This document shows, one piece after another, positions 1-10,376 of a stretch of DNA of 17,049 nt (position 1 is its first letter; every line of letters begins with the position of its first letter). The stretch covers positions 1 through 17,049 of the forward strand of contig MU119829.1 of assembly GCA_014904845.1 (NCBI GenBank), read 5' to 3'. The position numbers were made by a program, and so were the translations under genes. The stretch comes from Acephala macrosclerotiorum (taxonomy: Eukaryota > Ascomycota > Leotiomycetes > Helotiales > Mollisiaceae). The notes under the pieces were generated by a model that saw nothing but the letters and a program-made list of their open reading frames with translations, ran no database searches and was not told the origin of the DNA.

Positions 1-1228
1 TTTCGATTATATGAACTCGAATAAATCTTTCGAATTTCAAATATTCGAATAAATTATAAATTGTTTATAATAAAAATAATAAAAAACAATAATATAAAAA
101 GAATATATATTTTTAATAGAAAATAATACGTAGACGAAAATAAAATATTCGAATAATCGTAAATTATTTATTGAAAAATAAATATTTCGAATTAAATACA
201 ATATTATAAAAAAAAAATTACGATATAAAATACGATAAATAATTCGAGATTTCAAATAATAAAAAAAAATCGATTTTTATAAATTTTTTATTTTGATAAT
301 AAAACTAATAAATTATAAACCTATTTTTATTTTTATTATTATTTATAATTAAAAAATTGATTAAATAAATATAAAAACATTTTTTTATAAAAAAATCAAT
401 ATTGAAATTTATATTAATTTATTTAGTAAATATAGTATCTTAAAAACTATTAAATTAAATAAAGTTTTATATAATTTTAAATAATTATTTCGTGTATAAT
501 ATAATACTTTTATTAATTTTTTTTGAAAATAAAATTTTAAATTTTTTAATATCGATATTTTTATTTTCTATCGAAAAAATACTATTATTACTATTTATAT
601 CAACGATTTTTTTATTATTAGTAATTTATAAAAAAATATTAATATTATTAAAAAGTTTTTCAATTTTTATTTTCACATATTTAATTTCAATTTATTTTAC
701 TTTTATTTAAAAATAGAAATTATTCGAAATTATTTTTACTATTTTTTTCATTTTTTATAAATCGTTTACTTTCAAAAAATTCTTAAAAACAACAATATAT
801 CGATTTATTCGATTATTAATACTCTAATAAAATCAACGATTTATTTAATTTCAATCGAAAAAAATTATCAAATATTGTTTTCTTTTTAACGAACATATTA
901 ATTCGTCGTCAATTCTTTTATATATACTATACTCGACACGTAATTCGATTTTATTTATATCGTTTCAATTATTAATCGATTTATTTCAAATTCGATCGAA
1001 ATATACATAAAAACAATAAAAAAATCTTTCAATATATTCAAAATATATTCAATATAAATTTAATCTTTCGAAAATCGATTTAATTACTCGAAAACTATAT
1101 CGATTTCAATTAAATTAATAATTATAATATCAAACGATCGATATTCGATTACATTTTCAATATAAAATCGATAATTATTAATTGGTTCATTAAATATTAA
1201 TTTATAGTCTTTTTTTCATTTTATAAAA

Positions 1229-1253
1229 TCGAGTATATCGAGTATATCGAGTA
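1229..1253 (+). repeat. 9-bp tandem repeat TCGAGTATA, 2.8 copies
   Basis: TCGAGTATA occurs at 1229-1237 and 1238-1246, followed by TCGAGTA at 1247-1253. The aligned places in B (6865-6880) and C (11612-11627) have only two units, so A gained one unit or the others lost one. The last unit reads TCGAGTA in A, TTGAATA in B and TTAAATA in C, a graded series of transitions. Confidence 0.8.
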
Positions 1254-1953
1254 AATAAATATAATCAAAAAAACGATTTAATTTCAAAGTTTTTTCAAAT
1301 AAATTAATTTTGATAATTTAAATACTAGTATTATTATTATCTACGAAAATAATTAAAATATTATTATATTTATAAAAAATTTTCAATTTTACGCTCAAAT
1401 TAAATATATCGATATTTAATATCATTTTATTTGAAAAAAAATTATCGACAAAAAAATATATTTGAAATATATTTATATATTATAATAAATTGCGAATAAA
1501 TTAATAAAAATACTATTAAAAAAATTGGTTTAAAAATTTTAAACAATTATAAAAATCGAGTAATTTCTATAATTAAAAAAAAATTATTTATCGTTTTAAT
1601 TAATCGTTTATAAATTAATTCGATTTCAATTTAAATACATTCAATTATAATATCGATTTTATTTATATTATTCGAATAATTATTATATAAAATACTTTAA
1701 ATCGAAATAAAAATTTTATTTAAAATCGTAGTTTTTATTATCAATACTCTATTATTAATTCTTATCGTTTTTTCATTTACTGTTTACTATTTTTCTATAA
1801 ATTTCTTTCTTTATATAATTTTAATTATAATTTATCGAAAATATAATTAAATATCGTATATAATATATAAAAAATTTCGTATTTACTCGTTCAAAATATG
1901 TAAAAATATTTAATCATATAAAAATATTAAAATAAAACTTTTTTTACTTTTTT

Positions 1954-1964
1954 TATATATAAAA
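1954..1964 (+). promoter_or_regulatory. TATA-like box of segment A
   Basis: TATATATAAAA stands at the same place as the TATA boxes of B and C, after the shared run ATTAAAATAAAAC that lies about 30 bp upstream. In DNA this rich in A+T a TATA string alone means nothing; the support is its conserved position in the aligned copies. It is probably inactive. Confidence 0.35.
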
Positions 1965-2521
1965 CTTTTTTTATTCTTTTTATATATTATTAATAAAAAA
2001 TATTTATTTTATACTTTTTAATACTTATTACTTTAAAACAATAAATTACTTTTTTTTTAAGTAAATTTTTAAAAAAATTATATATTTTTTTTTTTAAATT
2101 TTATTAATATTTTTAAATTTACAATTCGTTTATTATTTTCAAATATCGAAATTATCGTTTCAAGTATTCAATTTTTAATTAATTTTTTTTCTTTCGAAAT
2201 CATTATAAAAATTTTTACTATTTATCGAAAAATTTATTAAATTTTTATTTCAAACTTATTATCAAATTATTAAATCGCTTTTATTCTATTTACAATTATC
2301 AAATTAAAATTTATTATCGTTTAAAATTATTAAAAAAATTTAAATTCAATTTTTTTCGATTATAAATTTTATTTATTATTAAATACTTTTAAAATTTTCA
2401 TTTCAATTTTTTTTTTATTAATTTTTTTTATTTAAAGAAATTATTTAAATCTTATTAATTATTTAATCAAATTACAATTAATATTATTTTAATTGATATC
2501 GATTTTTTTTTTATAATATTT

Positions 2522-2569
2522 AATATCAAAATTAATATTAATTTTAATATCAAAATTAATATTAATTTT
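2522..2569. repeat. Perfect 24-bp direct duplication containing an 18-bp palindrome
   Basis: Positions 2522-2545 and 2546-2569 are identical, followed by a partial third copy (AATATT, 2570-2575). Bases 2528-2545 and 2552-2569 (AAAATTAATATTAATTTT) are perfect palindromes. Two identical copies beside much-decayed neighbours suggest a recent slippage event, although in such A+T-rich DNA a palindrome made of A and T runs is easily produced. Confidence 0.85.
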
Positions 2570-4624
2570 AATATTAATACTATTTTTATTTTTCAAAATA
2601 ATAATAATTAAATCAATTTTTATTATTAAATAAAAAAATATTAATCAATTTTTATTAATATTAAATTTACGATTATTAAAAATATTAATATTAATATTTT
2701 TATTATTTATAAAACAAAATACGATATATAAATAATCACAAAAAAAATATACAAAAAAAAAAATTCAAATGAAAAAAAATTAATAATACGATTACGAATT
2801 TATTTAAAATCGTTATAATTATATTAATTTCAAAAAAATCGAAAATTTAAATTAAATTTATAATATTTTCAAAAAATTTAAAATTTATCGAATTACGAAT
2901 ATAAAAATTTTTATCGATTTTATTACTCGTTTTTACGTTTTAATTTTTGTAAAATATATCGAAATTATTAATTTTATAAATCAATTTTTACAAATTAATA
3001 AAAAATTAAATTTTTTTTATAAAAATATTGTATTTAAAATTATTTAATTTATTTTACAATTTCTTTAAAAATTCGATTTTAAATTCGAAATTTTTATTAC
3101 ATTTTTTTAAACAATTTATAATTTTATTAATATATTTAAACATTTAATTATTATTTAAAAAATTATAATTCAAAAAACGTTTAATAAAAAATAAAAACAA
3201 AATTCGATTTCAAATAATAATAATACAATTTTTTTTACTATAAAATATAATACTAAAAAAATATTTTTATTAAATATATTTAATATTTACAATTTTTATA
3301 TTTATTATAAAAAATTATATTATATTAAAAAAAATATTTTATTAAATATTTTTATTTTAAAAAAAATTCAACGAAAAATATTACAATAAAAAAAATCAAA
3401 TTTAATAATACCAAAAAAATATTAAAAAAATTTAAAATTAATTTATTATTTAATTCGATTTTAATTATAAAATTTGTAAAAACTATTAATATTCTCGTTT
3501 ATAATTTCAAACTTTTAATTATTAATATTTAAATATTTAATAATATTAAATTTTATTTTTTATTTTTTATTTTATTTTATTGAATACTTTGAAAAATAAA
3601 TAAATTATAAATATTGAATATATTAATAATTCGATTTATAATAAATCTCCAATAATCAATTTTTAATATAATAATTTTAATATTTATAATAAAATTAATA
3701 AAAAAATTTAATATAAAAAAATCGATAATATTTCAATTTTTATTCTCAAATCGAACGATTAATTTACTTTTTTTATATTTAAAAATATCAAATAATATTT
3801 AAAAATAAAATCGTATAATTTTATTTTAATTGCTCAATTTTTTCAAATTAAAAAATTTAAATTAATTTTCAATAAAAATTCGATTTTTTGAATTTAAAAC
3901 GATTATAAAATCAAAATTTTTACAAAATATAATTTTTAATTATTTGATTAAATTAAATAATTTTTTTATTATTATATTACAATTTTAATTATCGTTTTAA
4001 AAGATTCTAAAAATAAATCAATTTTAATAGATTTTATTTTTATTATTATTATTCGTATTATTAAAATAAAATTTATTTTAATAATTTATATTTTTATCGA
4101 TTATAAATTTTATTTATATAAATAATTCCAAATTTATATTATTGTAAAAAATAAATTAATTTAATATAAACGATTAAATTACTTAAAAAAACAAAGTTTT
4201 AATAAATTTTTAATCGATTTTCAAAAAGTAATATATTACAAAAAATTTTGTATTTATAATATTTATTTTATTTAAAAAAAAATTTTTTTTTATAATTATT
4301 TTAATAATTTTAATAATTATTTAATAAAATTTATTTATTTTAATATCGTCGATTTTATTTTTATTAAAAATTATAATAATAATAAATATTTTATTATTTT
4401 TTAATATATAAAAATGAAATTTATATTAATTTATTATATTAAATTAAAAAACGAAATCGCGAATTGTTTTATTTATTTTAAAAAACGCTAAAAATAATTA
4501 AATTTAAAATAAAAAATTAAACGTTTATAAATTGATAATAATAATAAATATATAAATAATAAATTTCAAACAATTCTCAAAGAAAAAAATATTAATTAAA
4601 AATTAATAAAATTATATATATTCG

Positions 4625-4664
4625 AAATAAACGATTTATTTAAATATTTAAAATAAACGATTTA
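4625..4664. repeat. 26-bp period repeat in int1, two copies
   Basis: AAATAAACGATTTA occurs at 4625-4638 and again at 4651-4664. The homologous place in int2 (about 8903-8971) carries three related units, so this is a minisatellite inside the family with a variable number of copies. Confidence 0.65.
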
Positions 4665-7584
4665 ATTAAAAATAATTTCGATATTTTATAGAATTAAATT
4701 AAAATTTAAATATTAACTCGAAATTATTAAATATATTTATTATTTTTATTTTCGATATATTTATATTACAATTAATATATTATTATTTTAAGTATAATAT
4801 AAAAAAGTTTTTTAATACGATTATTTTCGTATATTCGAATTTATTATTTATTATTATAATTTCGATAAAAAAAAATATTTCAAAATAAAACAATTTAAAA
4901 AATTTTAATAAAATACAAAAAAAATATATTTTATAAAATTTTAAAATTCGATAATTGTATTATTCGAATTATTTCGATCAAAATTATTAAATATATTTTA
5001 TAAAAATAATTCGCTTTTGAAAATACGAATAATTACTCAATAATTTCAATATTCAAATTTTTATTGAAAATCGTTTTTATATATTCGATCAATTTATTTT
5101 TATTGAATTTAAATTTGAAAAAAAAAAAAAACGTTTATTAATCGAAAATTAATTTGTTTTCGAGATAAAAAAAATCGATCGTTTTAAACGATTTAAATAA
5201 TATTTTAAATACGTCGTTGAATTTATTGATTTTATAGTAATTTTTTAAATCGCAAAATATTTTTATAATTTATATATAACAAAAAATCGAGTATTATTAA
5301 TATTTAAAAATTTAATTAATAATTGTAAAATTATTTAATTGTTTACGATTATATTTATCGTATTATATTATTTCTCGAAATTTAAAATCTTCGAATTTTA
5401 ATCGAAATATTTTTTGATTTAATAATTTTTTTTATTGAAACAATTAATTATTTAGAGTTGTAAAACGATTACATTTTTAAAATTTTTAATTTAATTTCGA
5501 TTTCAAAAAAAAATCTAGTAATAATAATTTTTATTAATAGTATTTTTCGAATTACGTTCGTTTAATCGTAAAATAAAGTTTTTAATTTAATTTTTAATTA
5601 CAATTATTTACAAACAATTAATCGAATTATTAATATATATAAAAAAAAAAACTCGAAAAATAATTTTTTTTTTTTTAAATCTCGAAAATAAATTTAATAA
5701 TAAATAATAATATTTATAATATTTGTATTTATAAAATCAAATTTTTTTTTTTTTAATTAATAATAATAACGATTTTTATACGTTTACGATTTTTATATTT
5801 TTAAATTACAAATATTTATAAAATTTAAACGATTTTTTTAATTTATTATAAATAAAAAATTTCAATTTTATTTATAAAAAATCTATTATAAACTTCGAAA
5901 TACTTTTTATATTCTCGATTTATTTCGCATTTTATAATTAATATTTTCTTTTTTCTTTTATCGATTATACGAATTTAAACGAGTTTTTTAAATTTTAAAT
6001 TCTTGAAAAAGTAATAAATAATTCGTAATAAAAAAAATAAAAAACTATAATACAAAAAAAATATAATTTTTTAATTAAAAACGAAATATAAACAAAAATA
6101 ATATATTCAAAAAATTATAAATCGTACTTTAAAAAATAAATATTTAAAATTAAACGTAAGATTATAAAAAAAAAATTTCGATACAAAATTCAATAAATTG
6201 TTTGCGATTTCGAGTAATAAAAAAAAATCGATTTCTATAAAATATTCGCGTTTATTATTAAATTAATATTCAAATTATTAAAAACAATTTATTTTAACGA
6301 TTTTATATATTAAATTTCAATGTTTATTATTTCTATTTAAAAATAAAAATTATTCGCGATTATTTTTATTACTAATTACGTTTTTTACAAATTATTTATT
6401 TTCGAAAAAATTTTAATAATAATAATATAATTTTTTATTAATCGATTATTATTTTATTCGATTTTTATACTAATATTTAAATATTATTCGTAAAAAACGA
6501 ATATTAAATATTAATTGTATTTCGATAATAATATTAATTAATAATTAATTTATTTATATATGTAATATTTAATATTCGTTTAAATTTAATATTTGTAATT
6601 TTCGTTATTAATCAATTTATGATTAATTTTACGATAATACATATAAATACAATCAAAAAAATCTTTTAATACGTTAAAAGTATTTTGAATATAAAACTAG
6701 TTTTTAAAAATTATTTTTAATTATTATAAAATTATATTGATTCGAATTAAATAAGTAATTATAATATTCGTCGTTCGATTTTTAAATATATTTTTAATTT
6801 AAATTTTGTAATTATTTTTTAGTTTTTGAAACGCTAATTTACAATTTTTTTTTATTATATGAAATCGAATATATTGAATAAATAAATGCAATTAAAAAAG
6901 CGATTTAATTATAATATTTTTTTTAAAAATATTAATTTGAACGATTTAAATTTTGATATAATTATTATTTATAAAAATAATTAAAAAATAATTATTTTAA
7001 TTAAAAATTCGCAATTTTACAATTGAATAAAATATATCGATATTTAATATTATTACGTTCGAAAGAAAATTGTAAATAGAATTATTGAATTTAAATATAT
7101 ATTAACGTTGTAATAAATTGCAAATAAATTGATAAAAGTATTATTTTGCGATTTATTTGAAAAATTTAAAAAAATTGTAAGAATAAAATAAATAAATTTG
7201 TAAAATCGAAATTTTTTATTTTTATTTTTTACGATTTATTAATCGTTTACGAATTATTTTAAATCGTATTAAATTTCGATCAAATTAAATATTAATATAA
7301 TTTAAATTACTCGAATTATTATTTAATATTGTGTATATCGAATTAAATTAATTATATATTTTCGAAATATTTTTAAAGTTTCAACTTTTTTATTTTACGT
7401 TTATTATTCTTTTATAGATTTTTTTCTTTATATAATTTTAATTGTAATTTATTGAAAAAGACTAAATATTACATGTATTATTTTGTATATAGTTAGAATT
7501 AGAGTTTAAAATTTGTAGAAAATTGTCAAAACTTTCGATCGTATAAAAGTATTAAAATAAAACTTTTTTAATCTTAGTACAAAG

Positions 7585-7599
7585 TCACGTCAAACGTGA
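7585..7599. promoter_or_regulatory. Perfect inverted repeat TCACGT-CAA-ACGTGA upstream of a TATA box
   Basis: Two 6-bp arms (7585-7590 and 7594-7599) flank a 3-bp spacer, ending 16 bp before the TATA box at 7616. The arms hold four CG/GT-type G+C bases in a window where G+C is rare. Each arm resembles half of an E-box-type site (TCACGTG is the known core for yeast Cbf1-like bHLH proteins), but a full CACGTG is not present. Segment A has lost the block. Segment C keeps a related stretch with two ACGT cores at 12291-12309. It could equally be a small hairpin. Confidence 0.4.
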
Positions 7600-7615
7600 T
7601 TCGTTTTTTTCTTTG

Positions 7616-7629
7616 TATATATATAAAAG
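7616..7629 (+). promoter_or_regulatory. TATA box and leader of segment B
   Basis: TATATATATAAAAG is followed by a leader rich in C and A (ACATACATACAATAATACA near 7647-7665), of the kind common in fungal 5' untranslated regions. Homologous elements lie at 1954-1964 (A), 12338-12348 (C) and about 14699-14715 (D). If the segments are LTRs, this marks the U3/R boundary, with transcription running rightward into int2. An ATG at 7671 opens only 33 codons and is not conserved in A or C. Confidence 0.45.
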
Positions 7630-7700
7630 AGTTTTATTTCTTTTTACATACATACAATAATACATATAAAATGCATACTCAATTATACTTTTCAACAATT

Positions 7701-10376
7701 ACAATTTTTATTTTTATTTTTTTTACTTTTAAATTTATTAATTATATCGCGTATAATACTTTTTATAATTAAAAAAATCGTATAATTCAATATAAATATA
7801 TTAAATATTAAAATCGTCGAAATTACAATTAAATCGATTTTAATCGTTTTAATAATAATTTAAATATTATTTTATATATAATTATTAATAATCAAAATTT
7901 TAACGACATTATTATTTTTTCTTTTAAAAAATTTTTTTTTTTAGTTTATTTTAAACTTTGTAAAACGATTAAATTATCGATATTAATTATATTAATTATA
8001 TTATTAATACTTTTTTCAATTTTGTTTCAAACAATTTTATTTACGAAAATTACAATATTTATAATAATATTAAATTTATAATATCTCAAAACTCAATATT
8101 TTAAATCGTTAAAAATATTAAAATCAATATAATAACAAAATACGATTTTAAGTTTTTCGATCGAATAAAATAATTTACTACAAAATTTATTAATATTATT
8201 AAATTAAAATTTTTTTTTTTGATTATATAATTTAATTATTAATTTTTTCAACGAATTAATTATTTTACTCGTTTTTGAATTTTTCTTTTTTAAACGTTTT
8301 ATTCGTTTATTTCAAATTTTTTTTTCAATTTTAATTTTTTTTTCTATTATTATTTTAATTATTTTTAAATCTTTTTTTAAAAAATTAATTACATTTTAAA
8401 TTTATATTATTAATCGAAATATTATTCGATAATATAATCATTTTAAATATTTAAAAACACAAAACGTTAAAAAACTATTTATTATATATAATAATATTAA
8501 TTTTATTAAAAAATATTATTTTAATTTTTATATTTATAAAATTTATATTTTAATTAAAAAATTTTTTTTATAATTATTTTATCGAATTTAAAAAATACAA
8601 AATAAATCTTATTTATTCAAATCTTATTAATTTAATATCGATTAAAAATTATAATAATAATTAATATTTAATTATTTTTAAATATAATAAATTTAAAATA
8701 ATTCGAATTTATATTATTAAATTTAAAACCGAAATTACAAATTGTTTTATTTATTTCAAAAAATATTACGAGTATTCAAATTTAAATTAAATAATTAAAC
8801 GTTTTCAAAATAATAATAATAATAAATATATTTTTAAAAAATTATAAAAAAAATTTCGCGAGAAAAATATTAATTAAAAATTAATAAAATTTTACAATTT
8901 TCAAATAAACAAATTTATTAAATATTTTAATTAAATAATTTATCGTATATTTTAATTAAATAATTTATCGTAAAATCGTTTTTATTTTCAAATATATTAA
9001 TATCGATTTAAAATATTAATCAAAAATCGTTAAATATATCGATTATTTTTATATAAAAATTTTTTTTTTTAAAATCAAATTTTTTTTTTTCAAAATATAA
9101 AACGATCGAAAATCGTATATTAATTATATTTACTATTTCGAATTTATTATTTATTATAATAATTCGAAAAAATCTATAAAATTTATTTATAATATAATTA
9201 ATTAAAATATTTTTATCGAATACAAAAAAAAAAATATTTATTGAATTTTAAAATTAAACGATTATATTTACTATAATATTATTTTATAAATTATTAAACG
9301 AATAATATAATAATAATTTGATTTTAAAATTTTTAAAAATAAATCGAATTAAAATTTTTTTTTTAATTTTATTAAATTTAAAATCGTTTGTATTTTTAAA
9401 TATATTAAATCGATTTTTATTTTAATCTTTTTTTTAAAATCAAAATTTAAAAAAAAACGCATTATAATAAAAAACTTTTTTATAGAAAATATAATATTAA
9501 TTCGATTTACTCAAATTATCAATTATTCAATTTTTAATTATTTAATAATTCTACGATTAATTTCGATTTAAAAACAAATATTTCAATTAAAAATTATTAT
9601 TTAAATCAATAATTGTTTATTATTTATTCTCTTTTAAATATATAATAAATTCTAATAATACTTCGACGATTTTTCTCAAATTATACTTATTAAAATATTA
9701 GTTTTTCGAATTTCGATTTTTTTAATTTCAATTTTTCAAATATCGATATTTCAAATTTCGTTTTATCAAATTTTATTATCTCAAAAATCGTTTTCAAGTA
9801 TTTTAAATATTAAACAAAAAAATTTGATCGCTTTTTTTTAAATTTCAAATAATTAAAAATTTATTATTATTCTAATTTTCAATTTTCGATAAAAATCAAT
9901 TATAAATTTTAATTTTAAAATTTTTTAATCAAACGAATTATTATTAAAAAACTCAAGTTTTTATCGAGCGATTAAATATTAATATATTTAAAAATGTAAA
10001 TACGATTTAAATACTAGAAATATTAAATCAAAAAATATTTATAATACAAATTCTTAAAAAATTATTTAAAATTTTTAATTTTTTAATTTTTTTTTTTTAA
10101 AATAAATTAATAAATTATTTAAAAAACAATTTCAAAAATTTATTTAATATTATTTTATTCATTTTATAAAACTTTGATTTTAAATACATTTTATAATAAA
10201 ATAATAATAAAAATTTCAAAAATATTAATTGAATTTAATATTTATTTTTTCGTTTAAAATTTTTTTTTTTTCGAAATTATAATTTTTAAATCGATAAATA
10301 CGAAATATATTAATTTATTATTTTTTTTATTATTATTTTTATTGAACTTTCGAATTATTAAATTTTTTTAATTTAC
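7701..10376 (+). repeat. Internal part int2 of unit 2; no readable gene
   Basis: These 2.7 kb have no callable gene. Int2 aligns with int1 through 4460-4485/8738-8763 (26 bp, two transitions) and 4585-4613/8863-8891 (29 identical bases), and continues through TTCGAATTTATTATTTATTA near 4835/9137. At 7962-8006 it aligns with 16998-17042 of int3. Compared with int1, about 1.2 kb is missing between 7700 and 7962. Around 9690-9790 there is a loose repetition of TTTCAAATT/TTTCGATTT motifs without a fixed period. Plus-strand cytosines outnumber guanines. Confidence 0.6.
8922..8971. repeat. Perfect 25-bp direct duplication in int2
   Basis: Positions 8922-8946 and 8947-8971 are identical; each unit starts ATATTTTAATT and ends TTTATCGT. 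A more diverged unit precedes them (about 8903-8921). The homologous place in int1 (4625-4664) has two units, so one more copy arose here, probably late, since the two copies show no difference. Confidence 0.85.

Larger units (their letters stand above)
1..2040 (+). repeat. Promoter-bearing segment A of unit 1 (LTR-like)
   Basis: No gene. Segment A aligns with C at 481-513 versus 10862-10894 (33 bp, two transitions) and with B at 257-283 and 1402-1422. Around 880-1000 and 1100-1160 it is slightly richer in CG than its surroundings. It ends in a TATA-like run at 1954-1964 followed by a leader region (1965-2030) homologous to the ends of B, C and D. Compared with B it lacks about 30-35 bp just upstream of the TATA box, which removes the inverted repeat seen in B. 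Minus-strand cytosines are strongly depleted (few TG or AG), while plus-strand CA and CT persist. Confidence 0.6.
1..5958 (+). repeat. Repeat unit 1 (fullest internal part)
   Basis: First copy of the family, with segment A (1-2040) followed by internal part int1 (2041-5958). The window start already lies inside the unit: CGATTATATGAA at 4-15 corresponds to CGATTATACGAA at 5962-5973, an offset of exactly 5958. The same offset holds for 257-283 versus 6215-6241 (27 bp, one C/T difference). The true end of the unit is therefore unknown; I cut it at the point where the next copy starts to repeat window position 1. Its orientation is set by the TATA box of segment A. No reading frame survives. On the plus strand cytosines outside CG remain common and guanines outside CG are scarce, which suggests that this copy was deaminated mainly on the minus strand. 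Confidence 0.7.
2041..5958 (+). repeat. Internal part int1 of unit 1; no readable gene
   Basis: These 3.9 kb hold no open frame worth calling on either strand. If this is a retrotransposon, gag and pol would have lain here, but no residues of such proteins can be recognised. It aligns with int2 from about 4090 onward (4460-4485 with 8738-8763, and 4585-4613 with 8863-8891, the latter 29 identical bases). It aligns with int3 from about 2700 (2700-2735 with 16205-16235, and 3086-3206 with 16568-16687). Its tail, about 5950-5958, leads directly into segment B. CG dinucleotides are more frequent toward the end (5150-5600). Small repeats are listed separately. Confidence 0.6.
5959..7700 (+). repeat. 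Promoter-bearing segment B of unit 2 (LTR-like, best preserved end)
   Basis: No gene. B aligns with A (offset 5958, then 5628 after a deletion of about 320 bp near 6242-6250) and with C (offset 4418 at 6065-6092; offset 4708 at 7671-7697 versus 12379-12405). Unlike A and C it keeps many guanines outside CG (6540-6620, 6830-6900, 7040-7210, 7440-7530), so both strands appear partly mutated and neither completely. The last 130 bp (7570-7700) are the most G+C-rich and promoter-like part of the window. Confidence 0.65.
5959..10376 (+). repeat. Repeat unit 2 (shortened copy)
   Basis: Second copy, with segment B (5959-7700) and internal part int2 (7701-10376). It is about 1.5 kb shorter than unit 1. 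The A/B offset falls from 5958 at position 257 to 5628 at 1402-1422 versus 7030-7050 (21 identical bases), so about 320-330 bp present in A is missing near 6242-6250. A second loss of roughly 1.2 kb lies between about 7700 and 7962, where B's end is followed almost at once by sequence that lies far inside int1. From 4460/8738 to 4613/8891 the offset is constant at 4278. The start of this unit keeps more G and more TG than unit 1, so B looks less decayed or was mutated on both strands. Confidence 0.7.

Noticed and set aside
37..255. Open frame of 72 codons on the minus strand
   Set aside because: Low-complexity I/F/Y/N/K composition, no ribosome or promoter context, and the aligned region of B (5995-6213) is not open in the same way.
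492..710. Open frame of 72 codons on the plus strand
   Set aside because: It is made almost wholly of I, L, F, Y, S and K, as translated A/T runs are. The homologous place in segment C (from 10873) is interrupted by stops, and B has deleted the start of it. In DNA of this composition about one such frame is expected by chance in 17 kb (my rough estimate from TAA frequency).
7671..7772. ATG with 33 codons downstream of the TATA box of segment B
   Set aside because: The ATG lies only about 40 bp after the TATA box, the frame quickly becomes T-run residues, and the ATG is absent in the aligned ends of A and C. It may be a remnant of a leader, but it cannot be called a gene.
9690..9790. Apparent 18-bp repeat of TTTCAAATT/TTTCGATTT motifs
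   Set aside because: The spacing is irregular and the motifs are ordinary for this composition; no fixed period could be shown.
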